Assembly (NCBI RefSeq): GCF_026344035.1
Contig: NZ_JAPKND010000007.1
Location: 124,001-188,000 of the forward strand
Reading direction: 5' to 3'
From: Alcaligenes endophyticus
GTDB taxonomy: Bacteria > Pseudomonadota > Gammaproteobacteria > Burkholderiales > Burkholderiaceae_B
Length of the DNA: 64,000 nt
Every line of letters begins with the position of its first letter. The first letter of the stretch is position 1. The notes beneath the pieces are model-generated. The model did not search any database. It was not told the origin of the DNA and saw nothing but the letters and a program-made list of their open reading frames with translations. Of the stretch, positions 30,158 through 38,381 are shown piece after piece. The position numbers and the translations under genes are program-made.

Positions 30158-30740
30158 AGCCAGAGTCCGAGTTCAGGATATTACTGGTTTTATCTTGCAT
30201 ACCAGCGCGTGGCGTGAAACTTCGCTGATATGTCAAAGCTTTACCCGCGATTACGGTATTATCCCGCTCGTGGCTAAGGGGGCTAAAAGGCCCCACTCCA
30301 CGTTACGGCCAGCGCTATCCGTTTTTCAGCCCTTGCTGTTAAGTTGGACCGGGGCCAATGAAGTTAAAACACTCACGCGTGCAGAGTGTTACGGTATTCG
30401 CGCTCTGCGGGGAAGTGCCTGGATGTCCGCTTGGTATATGAATGAGCTTTTGATTCGTTTGCTGCCTCGCGAAGATCCCCACCCTGTATTGTTCGACGCC
30501 TATGACTCTGCTTTAGTCGATATGGCTCAAACGCCTAGGCCCCCTGTAGCGTGGGCATTGCGTCGCTTTGAATGGATATTATTGAATGAAACCGGGTACG
30601 GGTTCGATGAGCCTGCCCCCACTTTTGATGATTCTCAGCTTGAGCCTGCATTGCGTGTCAAATTGCGGGAAAGACTTAATAGCTTGCTGGGGCGTCCTTT
30701 ACATACCCGCAGTGTGCTGATGCAATTACAGCGCTATTAA
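30150..30740 (+). CDS. recO: DNA repair protein RecO, short form
   Basis: RecF-pathway mediator that helps load RecA onto SSB-coated DNA. It has 196 residues against about 240-260 for related RecO. The N-terminal OB fold (VQDITGFILHTSAWRETSLICQSFTRDYGIIPLVAKGAKRP) and the central helices (MNELLIRLLPREDPHP) are clear. The segment after LNETGYGFDE, where relatives carry roughly 50 more residues, is contracted and the protein rejoins family pattern at GRPLHTRSVLMQLQRY. Overlaps era by eight bases. No frameshift is seen, so it looks like a genuine deletion. Confidence 0.88.
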   Translation: MSKARVRVQDITGFILHTSAWRETSLICQSFTRDYGIIPLVAKGAKRPHSTLRPALSVFQPLLLSWTGANEVKTLTRAECYGIRALRGSAWMSAWYMNELLIRLLPREDPHPVLFDAYDSALVDMAQTPRPPVAWALRRFEWILLNETGYGFDEPAPTFDDSQLEPALRVKLRERLNSLLGRPLHTRSVLMQLQRY

Positions 30741-30763
30741 TCTCTCTCTCACTCTAGATACCC

Positions 30764-31357
30764 ATGTCCACTCCACTCGCTTCTGTATTGGTTTTAGACA
30801 CTTGTGTGCTGTTGTCTAACGTGCTGCGCCGTTTGTTGTTAACACTGGCCCAACAGTCGTATCTAACCCCGGTGTGGAGTGATGTCATTGCCGATGAATG
30901 GCAAAGAAATGCAGCCAAACTGTGGAAGTATTTTCCTCAAAGTATCGAACAGCAATGGGCTGATTTAGAGCGGGCTTTCCCTAGTGCCAATCTGGGGGTG
31001 GTCGAGCAGTATAAAAAAGGGTTGCGTCACAGTGATCCTAAAGACTGGCATGTGATTGCTGCCGCTCGGGCGGCGCAAGCGCAATGGCCGGAGCTGTCTG
31101 TAGCGGTAGTGACCCGTAATATCAAAGACTTTAATCGTTCTGAGTTACGTCGCGTTGGGGTAGGGCTCTATGAGCCTGATGAGTATTTGTATCGTCTAGC
31201 GATAAGTGAGCCGCAAGCGATGTTGGCGGTGTTACATACCTTACCCAGCCTGATGGTCACCCCAGAGGCCCAGGCTTTACCCACCAACGAGTTATTACGC
31301 CGTGATCGCTTATTTCGCTTGGCGCAGTTTTATAAACAGCAGGAAGCGGTGGCATGA
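30764..31357 (+). CDS. PIN-domain protein
   Basis: A 197-residue protein with a PIN nuclease fold: VLVLDTCVLLSN at the start (D12), an acidic residue at E45 (ADEW), D94 in DPKDWHVIAAA and D122 in VVTRNIKDFNRSEL, i.e. the expected acidic cluster for metal-dependent RNA cleavage. No antitoxin-like gene is adjacent: recO precedes and a permease overlaps its end by four bases. It may be a stand-alone ribonuclease rather than a toxin. Substrate unknown. Confidence 0.75.
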   Translation: MSTPLASVLVLDTCVLLSNVLRRLLLTLAQQSYLTPVWSDVIADEWQRNAAKLWKYFPQSIEQQWADLERAFPSANLGVVEQYKKGLRHSDPKDWHVIAAARAAQAQWPELSVAVVTRNIKDFNRSELRRVGVGLYEPDEYLYRLAISEPQAMLAVLHTLPSLMVTPEAQALPTNELLRRDRLFRLAQFYKQQEAVA

Positions 31358-32256
31358 AGCAAGGCGTATTGTTGTCTGTACTGGCTTCAGCCTTATTTGC
31401 GCTACTGTATTATTACGCCACGGTTTTATTTCCCCTGACGGGTGAGGATATCTTTGCATGGCGAGTTATTTTAGGATTGCCTGCTGCCGCCGTCATTATC
31501 ACGCGCACTAGGCGGTGGCGTGAGGTGGTGTGGGTACAGCGCCGCATGTTAAAAAGTCCAGTTTTGTTTCTACTGTTAGGCGTAGCGGCGGCTTTGGTGG
31601 GGATACAGTTATGGCTTTTTGTTTGGGCACCCATACATCAAAGGGGTTTAGACGTTTCTTTGGGATACTTTCTGCTGCCGCTAGCCATGGTGGTAGTCGG
31701 GGCGATTTTTTACAAAGAAAAATTAAGCATCATGCAAAAAGTAGGAGTGGCTTGTGCTTGTGTGGGTGTAGCCCACGAGTTATGGCTGATGGGGGGCGTG
31801 TCATGGGTTACTGCTATGGTCGTAGTAGGGTATCCACCGTATTTCATGTTGCGTCGTTACCTACGCGTTAGTTCTATCAGTTCCTTGTGGTTCGATTTTT
31901 GCTTTTTATTGCTCCCCGCCTTGTGGATCGTCGTTGCACGGCAGCCCTCAGTCTTATCTGTCTTTGGTGAGCACAGCCTTTTGTTGCTACAAGTGCCTTT
32001 GCTCGGCCTAATTAGTTCAGTTGCTTTGGCCTGTTACTTCGCTTCAAGCCGACTGTTGCCCTTAGGTTTATTTGGCATATTAGGCTATGTAGAGCCTGTG
32101 TTGCTGTTTTGGGTGGCGTTTTTACTGCTTGATGAGCCAATTAGTGGTGCGCAATGGTTTACTTACGTACCGATTTGGCTGGCAGTGCTGTGTGTCATGC
32201 TCGAGGGCGGCTGGCGTTGGTACAATTCAGCTCGTTACTCACCCCATAAAAAGTAA
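31354..32256 (+). CDS. rarD: EamA/DMT permease, RarD-like
   Basis: A 300-residue inner-membrane protein with about ten hydrophobic helices. The N-terminus (SVLASALFALLYYYATVL), WRVILGLPAA and the C-terminal GYVEPVLLFWVAFLLLDEP fit the RarD branch of the drug/metabolite transporter superfamily. Substrate unknown. The start codon overlaps the PIN gene stop (ATGA), so the two are cotranscribed. Confidence 0.8.
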   Translation: MKQGVLLSVLASALFALLYYYATVLFPLTGEDIFAWRVILGLPAAAVIITRTRRWREVVWVQRRMLKSPVLFLLLGVAAALVGIQLWLFVWAPIHQRGLDVSLGYFLLPLAMVVVGAIFYKEKLSIMQKVGVACACVGVAHELWLMGGVSWVTAMVVVGYPPYFMLRRYLRVSSISSLWFDFCFLLLPALWIVVARQPSVLSVFGEHSLLLLQVPLLGLISSVALACYFASSRLLPLGLFGILGYVEPVLLFWVAFLLLDEPISGAQWFTYVPIWLAVLCVMLEGGWRWYNSARYSPHKK

Positions 32257-32279
32257 GGCCTGCTTTTGTGTGCAGGCCT
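32256..32279 (-). terminator. Hairpin between rarD and the serine acetyltransferase gene
   Basis: AGGCCTGC (32256-32263) and GCAGGCCT (32272-32279) form a perfect 8-bp stem between convergent genes. Read on the minus strand it is followed by TTACTTTTTA, so it mainly serves the acetyltransferase transcript. Confidence 0.7.
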
Positions 32280-32284
32280 AGCGG

Positions 32285-33196
32285 TTAGTTGGGGTAGCTG
32301 GGCGGCTTGGATGGGTCCTGTAGCAAGCTTGCCTGTGTCACCACTTGACCTGGACGTACATCATCGGTAATCCAAACATTACCGCCAATAATGCACCCTT
32401 GGCCTAAAGTCACTCTTCCTAAAATGGTCGCACCCGCGTAAATGACGACGTCGTCCTCCACGATGGGGTGACGAGCCTGGCCTTTCTGTAGATGGCCATG
32501 CTCATCTTTGAGAAAGCGCTTAGCGCCTAGGGTAACGGCTTGATAGATGCGTACTCGCTGGCCGATGATAGCGGTTTCGCCTATGACCACGCCAGTGCCG
32601 TGGTCGATAAAGCATGCTTCAGAGATTTGAGCGCCTGGATGAATATCTATGCCGGTTTGAGAGTGTGCCAATTCAGCAATGATGCGTGCCAGCAAGGGTA
32701 GTTCTAGTGTGTATAACCTGTGGGCGATGCGGTGATGAATCATTGCTACTATGCCTGGATAACATAGTAAAACCTCGTCCACGCTACGCGCAGCCGGGTC
32801 GCCTTGATAGGCGGCCTGTACGTCCATGTCTAAAATACGTCGTAGTTCTGGCAATGTTTCGGAGAAGCTACGTATGGCAATGCAGGCCTGCTCGCGCACC
32901 TGTTCGGCGACAGTGTGGTGACGTCCCAGTTCTATGCATGCTTGATCAACCAATGTGCTAAGAGCCTTACTAAGAGTGTAGCCCACGTAATAGTCTTCAT
33001 TTTCGCGGCGCAGTTCTGGGCTGCCGAGGCGCATAGGAAATAAAGCCCCTTTAAGCTGCTCCATGGTGGTATTGAGCGCGATGCGTGATGGGAACTCCCG
33101 TCCTTCGGTGTCGCGCAGTCGATCTTGAGATTGACGCCAATCGTCGCGGGCGAGTCTGAGGCCGTTTACGATATCTGAAATATCAAAGTGGTTCAT
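32285..33196 (-). CDS. epsC: Serine O-acetyltransferase, EpsC/SrpH type
   Basis: Makes O-acetylserine, the precursor of cysteine. It has 303 residues, with an N-terminal helical domain (about 1-190) and a left-handed beta-helix of hexapeptide repeats (GIDIHPGAQI ... DHGTGVVIGETAIIG ... GVRIYQAVTLGAK) carrying the acyl-CoA site. The long helical domain and C-terminus ending in QDPSKPPSYPN match the EpsC branch rather than E. coli CysE. The sulfur regulator gene cysB lies 7 kb away. Confidence 0.9.
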   Translation of the reverse strand: MNHFDISDIVNGLRLARDDWRQSQDRLRDTEGREFPSRIALNTTMEQLKGALFPMRLGSPELRRENEDYYVGYTLSKALSTLVDQACIELGRHHTVAEQVREQACIAIRSFSETLPELRRILDMDVQAAYQGDPAARSVDEVLLCYPGIVAMIHHRIAHRLYTLELPLLARIIAELAHSQTGIDIHPGAQISEACFIDHGTGVVIGETAIIGQRVRIYQAVTLGAKRFLKDEHGHLQKGQARHPIVEDDVVIYAGATILGRVTLGQGCIIGGNVWITDDVRPGQVVTQASLLQDPSKPPSYPN

Positions 33197-33337
33197 TGCT
33201 TAACTGGTTTCCGATATATAAATGCTTTCTTGGACGTATTGTCATAATCAAGGATAACGATCATTTTAAGACGAGTAGTAGCGTAGAGCCTACTATAGGC
33301 AGAAGGAAAACCTGGTTATGAATGCGTAAAATAAAAA

Positions 33338-33370
33338 AAACCTGGTGACGAGTAAATCGTAACCAGGTTT
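33338..33370 (-). terminator. Intrinsic terminator of the BI-1/YccA gene
   Basis: AAACCTGGT (33338-33346) and ACCAGGTTT (33362-33370) form a 9-bp stem; on the minus strand eight T follow. A third copy of the arm, AAACCTGGT, lies at about 33308-33316. Confidence 0.85.
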
Positions 33371-33424
33371 AAAAGTACGACGGGGTTAGGGTCGTTTGGC
33401 TGACCTGCTAGAGCAGATCTGAAT

Positions 33425-34126
33425 CTAGTCGCGGTTAGTGATTCCCAACAGGACCAGCAAGTTGCTGAAAATGTTGTAGAGATCTAAATAAATAGCTAAG
33501 GTAGCGGAGATGTAATTGGTCTCGCCACCATTAATAACACGTTGCAAGTCGACCAACAAAAATGCAGAGAAAATACCGATCGCCATGACGGAGATCGTGA
33601 GCATTAGTGCTGGCAATTGCAGGAAAATATTAGCCACAGCAGCAACGATCAGTATCACGACGCCTACAAACAGGAATTTTTGCATACCTGTGAAGTCACG
33701 CTTCGTGGTACTGGCCACGGTAGCCATGGCACCGAATACTGCTGCTGTGCCTCCAAAGGCAAGCATCACCAACTGCGCGCCGTTGCCCATGCCTAAAACA
33801 AACCCTAGTACACGGGATAGCATAATTCCCATGAAGAAGGTAAACGCCATAAGGAAGGCGATACCCATTGAGTTGTTTTTGTTGCGCTCTACCAAGTACA
33901 TTAAGCCAAATGCACCGACTAGAAAAATAATGGTGCTCATGCCTGGGCTACTACCCATGATACGGTTGATGCCTGTTTGCAGGCCCAACATAGCGCCTAG
34001 GATGGTAGGCACTAGCGATGCGGCTAAAAGCCAATAGGTGTTGCGTAGGACGCGATTGCGGGCTACCAGCGACTGGGAGCCGTAATGGTTGCTCTGCTCA
34101 GGCAGGCTGGGTCGAAATTCGCTCAT
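33425..34126 (-). CDS. Bax inhibitor-1/YccA family membrane protein
   Basis: A 233-residue seven-helix membrane protein of the BI-1 (TMBIM) family; YccA of E. coli modulates the FtsH protease. The start is set at 34126 (MSEFRPSLPEQSNHYGS) with AAGGAT upstream; a longer frame from 34177 adds an unconserved leader. The hydrophilic N-terminus with SLVARNRVLRNTYWLL before the first helix is YccA-like. C-terminal DLYNIFSNLLVLLGI is typical. Monocistronic. Confidence 0.92.
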   Translation of the reverse strand: MSEFRPSLPEQSNHYGSQSLVARNRVLRNTYWLLAASLVPTILGAMLGLQTGINRIMGSSPGMSTIIFLVGAFGLMYLVERNKNNSMGIAFLMAFTFFMGIMLSRVLGFVLGMGNGAQLVMLAFGGTAAVFGAMATVASTTKRDFTGMQKFLFVGVVILIVAAVANIFLQLPALMLTISVMAIGIFSAFLLVDLQRVINGGETNYISATLAIYLDLYNIFSNLLVLLGITNRD

Positions 34127-34218
34127 GATAAATCCTTGGCAAGAAAAATAATCTGCAATGTAAAGCATAACTGACAATTAGCTGAATAATCAAGTTTTAA
34201 TACTGATTATTCTGGCTA

Positions 34219-34644
34219 CTATCGGCCGCGCAGGTCGTGCGAATGCAGCTCACATTGGGCTGCTTGGTAAAGTCGCCAGCGTTCCCTTGCGGTTTGTCTG
34301 TCGGTCTCCCGTTCAGAAACAATCTCCAGTATTCGGCTAAATTGTTCGAAGCCTGGTGGACAGTGATCATCTAAGTTCACTAACCATGTGTCTGGAGTTT
34401 GTGGTTTGGGTGCTTGGTGGGTTAGTAGCACGGGTGTGTCTTGTGCTACGGGGTCATCAATGAAAACATGGGGGATAAAAGCGTTAGGCTCAAACCCCCA
34501 AAGAAGGCGATCGAAACGGTGTAGTAGCCGTGTATCGGAAAGGTATATTTGCAGTGGGCGGCCAGCCTCATAATGCTTACGCACGACCTCGCAGGCCTTG
34601 CGTAAGCGTTCTGGAGCGCCGAATGCAAAATCGACACGTGTCAT
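34219..34644 (-). CDS. holC: DNA polymerase III chi subunit
   Basis: Links the clamp loader to SSB. It has 141 residues; the fold signature VRKHYEAGRPLQIYLSDTRLLHRFDRLLWGFEPNAFIPHV is clear. It directly follows pepA with no spacer (pepA stop at 34645, holC ATG at 34644), the conserved pepA-holC pairing. The psi partner is not in the window. Confidence 0.94.
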   Translation of the reverse strand: MTRVDFAFGAPERLRKACEVVRKHYEAGRPLQIYLSDTRLLHRFDRLLWGFEPNAFIPHVFIDDPVAQDTPVLLTHQAPKPQTPDTWLVNLDDHCPPGFEQFSRILEIVSERETDRQTARERWRLYQAAQCELHSHDLRGR

Positions 34645-36153
34645 TTATTTTGTTTGGTCTAAGATAAATTGCGTCAATAGCGGTACAGGACGGCCAGTGG
34701 CGCCTTTGTCTTTGCCACTGCGCCAGGCTGTGCCAGCAACGTCTAGGTGTGCCCAGCGGTACGCTTTAGTGAAGCGAGCCAAGAAGCATGCAGCTGTAAC
34801 TGAGCCTCCTGGCATACCACCGATGTTAGCCATGTCAGCAAAGTTAGATCGTAATTGCTCTTGGTAAGCTTCTTCGAGGGGCATACGCCAAGCGGTATCG
34901 CCTGTTTGACGTCCTGCACTCAAAAGTGCTGCCGCAAGCTCCTCGTCTTGACTGAACAGGCCGGAGTTAACGTGACCTAAAGCGACTACGCATGCGCCAG
35001 TAAGGGTGGCAATATCCACGACCATAGCCGGTTTGAAGCGTTCTACGTAAGTAAGAGCGTCGCACAACACTAAGCGGCCTTCGGCATCGGTATTAAGAAT
35101 TTCGATGGTTTGTCCCGACATGCTAGTGACGACATCTCCGGGCTTATTGGCTTTACCGCTAGGCATGTTTTCGCAGGCAGCGACGACACCAATCACTTCA
35201 CGCTCTGGATTCAGTTCGGCAATCGCACGCATAGTTCCCAGTACGCTTGCACCGCCGCCCATGTCATACTTCATTTCATCCATGTTGGCAGACGGTTTAA
35301 TAGAAATACCACCCGAGTCAAAGGTGAGACCTTTACCCACTAATACGATAGGGCCAGATTGGTCGGCTGCTTTTTTGTTTTTTGCTTGGCTGGCTGGTGA
35401 GTATTTCAGCACAATAAATACTGGCGGCTCGTCAGACCCACGCGCGACTGAGAGGAAAGAATTCATCTTCAGCGCTTCCAGTTGTTTGCGCTCAAGTACT
35501 TCCACTTTTAAGGTTTTGAACTCTTTGGCAAGTTCCTTTGCCGTTTTGGCCAAGTAGCTTGGGGTGCAGACGTTTGGCGGCAGATCAGCTAAGGTACGCG
35601 TAAGATTGCTGCCTGCGCCCATGGCTTGACCTTCAGCTAAACCCTCACGTGCTTCAGTTTGTTGGGTGCGCGGTACCCAGCTTGACCATTTTTTCAATTT
35701 GGCTTCAGGCTTGGGCTTGCTAAGGGTCGCAGTGTAGCGATAGAGAGACTGCGTAACGCTAAAAGCGGCGTTGCGGCAGCGCTCGCGTAACGTGCTTGCA
35801 TCTATGTGTGTGCTGGCTAAAGCAGAAACAGCATCGGTGATTTCACTTTGCTGGCAATATAACGCAAATTGGGTTTCGGCTTCTTTATGTTGTTTTGTTT
35901 TATATTCCTCTTGCGGGCCTAAGCCGACTAAAATAACGCGTTCGGCCTTGATACCAGACAGGGAGCGTAAAACCAGATGCGTATTTGTCTTAGCTTTGAA
36001 CTCTTGCTTGATGACTGCGCTGATGGCGCCCTCTGATGCTCGATCTAGCACTTCAGCAGCAGCGCTAAGTACACCGTCTGCAAATACGCCCACAGCAAGT
36101 GCAGTGGTTTTGATTTGATGCAAAGAGACAGAGGTCTGTGTGCTAAATTCCAT
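34645..36153 (-). CDS. pepA: Leucyl aminopeptidase (cytosol aminopeptidase)
   Basis: Dinuclear-zinc M17 exopeptidase that also binds DNA in E. coli. It has 502 residues from the ATG at 36153, with AAGGAT upstream; a GTG at 36174 would add seven residues and swallow that site. Metal and active-site segments are intact: GLTFDSGGISIKPS, MKYDMGGGASVLG and NTDAEGRLVLCDAL. Divergent from lptF. Confidence 0.95.
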   Translation of the reverse strand: MEFSTQTSVSLHQIKTTALAVGVFADGVLSAAAEVLDRASEGAISAVIKQEFKAKTNTHLVLRSLSGIKAERVILVGLGPQEEYKTKQHKEAETQFALYCQQSEITDAVSALASTHIDASTLRERCRNAAFSVTQSLYRYTATLSKPKPEAKLKKWSSWVPRTQQTEAREGLAEGQAMGAGSNLTRTLADLPPNVCTPSYLAKTAKELAKEFKTLKVEVLERKQLEALKMNSFLSVARGSDEPPVFIVLKYSPASQAKNKKAADQSGPIVLVGKGLTFDSGGISIKPSANMDEMKYDMGGGASVLGTMRAIAELNPEREVIGVVAACENMPSGKANKPGDVVTSMSGQTIEILNTDAEGRLVLCDALTYVERFKPAMVVDIATLTGACVVALGHVNSGLFSQDEELAAALLSAGRQTGDTAWRMPLEEAYQEQLRSNFADMANIGGMPGGSVTAACFLARFTKAYRWAHLDVAGTAWRSGKDKGATGRPVPLLTQFILDQTK

Positions 36154-36206
36154 TCTATGTATCCTTAGGTTCACAAGTTTATTTTCATTATCCCGTAAAT
36201 TGTCTC

Positions 36207-37310
36207 ATGTCTCTATTTAAACGGTCAGCAGTCTCTGAAATCCTTAGCCATGCCGGGGTGGTGTTATCCACTTTACTGGTGGTTTGGCTCAGTGTGCTGC
36301 TAGTGCGCCTATTAGGTGAGGCGGCTAACGGTTATATAGGTCCAGACGTAGTACTGGGACTGGCTGCCTTTTCCAGCGTGACAGCACTACCCATCATTTT
36401 AGCTGTTTCTCTATTTATTGCTGTACTTACTACCGTGACCCGCAGTTTTAAAGATTCTGAAATGGTAGTGTGGTTCACCAGTGGGCTTTCTTTGCGCGAT
36501 TGGTTTAATCCTGTCTTACGCTGTGGCGTACCGTTTGTCGTGTTAATCGCCGTGTTGACGTTGTTTTTATCGCCTTGGTCGTACCGTCAGATAGATGAGT
36601 ACCGGCAGCGTTTTGAGCAACGCTCTGATCTCAGTAAGGTCACCGCAGGTCAGTTTATTGAGTCAAACGGTGGTGAACGAGTCTTTTATGCTGACAGCCC
36701 TGAGCAAGAGGGCGAGGAACTCAGTAGTGTTGTGGCTCGAGTACTGGACTCAGAATGGTTAAGTGTAGTGACCGCTCAGAGTGCAAGCATGCAAGAGGAG
36801 GAAAATGGCGATCGCTTTCTGGTGTTATCCCAAGGCCAGCGTTATGACATCAAACCAGGGCAAACCGAGGTACGGATAGTGAATTTCGACCGCTATGGCT
36901 TACGGTTAGAAAGTCGAGACGGTGCCAACACAGAGGAATCGATCCGGTTACGAGCAGAGCAACAAATTAAAGGACGTCAGACCGCCAGTTTACTCACAGA
37001 TGATACGCTTGAGGCTAAGGCACAAATTATGTGGCGCTTGGCATTGCCGATTGCAGCGTTGAACCTGGCGCTGATGGCCATTCCCTTAGGTGCGGTGAAT
37101 CCCCGATTAGGACGCTCGGGTAACCTGTTAGCTGCTGGTTTAATCGCCTTGCTTTATATGAATCTTATTAACCTATCGCGCGGCTGGATAGTGCGTGGTC
37201 AGTTGGATTTTGACATCGGGGTCTGGCTGGTGCATGTGTTGTTTCTCATGGCAACGCTTACCTTAATGTGGTTTAAGCTCAGAGTTAAAGCGCCGCGTCA
37301 GTCTCCATAA
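36207..37310 (+). CDS. lptF: LPS export permease LptF
   Basis: Inner-membrane subunit of the LptB2FG transporter that extracts lipopolysaccharide. It has 367 residues: three N-terminal helices, a periplasmic beta-jellyroll (about 125-265) and three C-terminal helices (from WRLALPIAALNLALMAIPLG). Divergent from pepA as is usual. The partner lptG, normally the next gene, is absent: a minus-strand LysR gene begins 12 bases after the stop. Confidence 0.93.
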   Translation: MSLFKRSAVSEILSHAGVVLSTLLVVWLSVLLVRLLGEAANGYIGPDVVLGLAAFSSVTALPIILAVSLFIAVLTTVTRSFKDSEMVVWFTSGLSLRDWFNPVLRCGVPFVVLIAVLTLFLSPWSYRQIDEYRQRFEQRSDLSKVTAGQFIESNGGERVFYADSPEQEGEELSSVVARVLDSEWLSVVTAQSASMQEEENGDRFLVLSQGQRYDIKPGQTEVRIVNFDRYGLRLESRDGANTEESIRLRAEQQIKGRQTASLLTDDTLEAKAQIMWRLALPIAALNLALMAIPLGAVNPRLGRSGNLLAAGLIALLYMNLINLSRGWIVRGQLDFDIGVWLVHVLFLMATLTLMWFKLRVKAPRQSP

Positions 37311-37321
37311 GCGTTCTTTGC

Positions 37322-38218
37322 TTAAGGTTGGGAATGCAATAGGCTGTGCTGCGCTTGAACCTGTGTTTTAAGAAAATCCCACAACAGTAGGGCTCGGGTG
37401 GTGTGGCGCAGTTCCTCGTGGCAATACATCCAAAAACTACGTGTCAGTTTGACCTGAGTCGCCAGTACGGGTTGTAGGCGTGGGTCTGTTCTCGCTAAAA
37501 AATAAGGGAGTATCGCGAGCCCTTTCGCCTGGAGTACGGCGTGGTACTGAGTGATAAGGCTAGTACAGCGCAGGCGTATATCTTGTGGCCTGATCCATTC
37601 GCCCAAATACTTAAGGCTTTCGCTAAAGAGTAAGTCGTCTACGTAGGCAATAAACGGTAGCCCCTCTAATTGATCTAACGTGTCGATCGTACCCTGTGTT
37701 TCCAAATAGTCGCGATGGGCATAAATCCCCAATTCGTAGTGACACAGACGAGTACACCAGTATGGCCCGCGCTCGGGCCGCTCTAATGCAATGGCAATAT
37801 CAGCTTCACGACGCGGCAAGCTAATGTGGCGAGGCATGGTCAGTAGATCGAGAGTAATGTCTGGGTGGGCAGACTGAAACTGGGTGAGTAAAGGGGTTAA
37901 GACATAAGTACCAAAGCCTTCTGTGCAGGCCAGGCGTAAGTGTCCAGAAATTTGTTGAGCTTGGGCGCTCATGGCCTCTTGAGTGGCATGTAGGCTACTT
38001 TCTATGGGCTCTAATCGCTCGAACAGGCCCAGTCCCTCCGCTGTTAATGTGTAGCCCGACACCGTTGATTTATTGAATAACAACAGTCCTAGGGTTTGTT
38101 CTAGTGCTTGAATACGACGTGCAACGGTGCTGTGCTGCACCCCTAAGCGCAGGGCCGCAGCACTGATGCGTTGATAGCGTGCTACTTCCATGAAGTAACG
38201 TAAATTGTCCCAGTCCAT
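37322..38218 (-). CDS. LysR-family regulator, probable controller of mmsA
   Basis: A 298-residue LysR-type activator: N-terminal winged helix (DWDNLRYFMEVARYQRISAAALRLGVQHSTVARRI at residues 2-36) and a periplasmic-binding-like effector domain. The N-terminus WDNLRYF and HSTVARRI fit the branch with AmpR/PA2758-like members. It is divergent from mmsA across 163 bases holding a LysR-type dyad, so mmsA is the likely target; the ligand may be a branched-chain intermediate (inference). Confidence 0.88.
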   Translation of the reverse strand: MDWDNLRYFMEVARYQRISAAALRLGVQHSTVARRIQALEQTLGLLLFNKSTVSGYTLTAEGLGLFERLEPIESSLHATQEAMSAQAQQISGHLRLACTEGFGTYVLTPLLTQFQSAHPDITLDLLTMPRHISLPRREADIAIALERPERGPYWCTRLCHYELGIYAHRDYLETQGTIDTLDQLEGLPFIAYVDDLLFSESLKYLGEWIRPQDIRLRCTSLITQYHAVLQAKGLAILPYFLARTDPRLQPVLATQVKLTRSFWMYCHEELRHTTRALLLWDFLKTQVQAQHSLLHSQP

Positions 38219-38255
38219 AATTTATGTTGTGCTTTTTTAAACAAGTATTGAGCTT

Positions 38256-38323
38256 TTACCAACATGGTAATTTATCTAATGGATCACTACACTCAAGAAG
38301 AACCCTGACATGCTGGCTTGAGT
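38256..38323. promoter_or_regulatory. LysR-type dyad and second inverted repeat in the LysR/mmsA gap
   Basis: TTACCAACATGGTAA (38256-38270) is a 15-bp dyad, TTACCA and TGGTAA around ACA, containing the T-N11-A pattern of LysR sites. A second repeat, ACTCAAG (38291-38297) with CTTGAGT (38317-38323), lies nearer mmsA. Confidence 0.55.
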
Positions 38324-38381
38324 CCTGCTTACTCAGGAAAATCTGAACGTCGTCGATTACTGGATAGAGTGGAGACAAATA

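Noticed and set aside
30150-31357. Idea that recO/PIN forms a toxin-antitoxin pair
   Set aside because: RecO is a recognisable repair protein in the conserved era-recO context; no antitoxin-like protein or operator is present.
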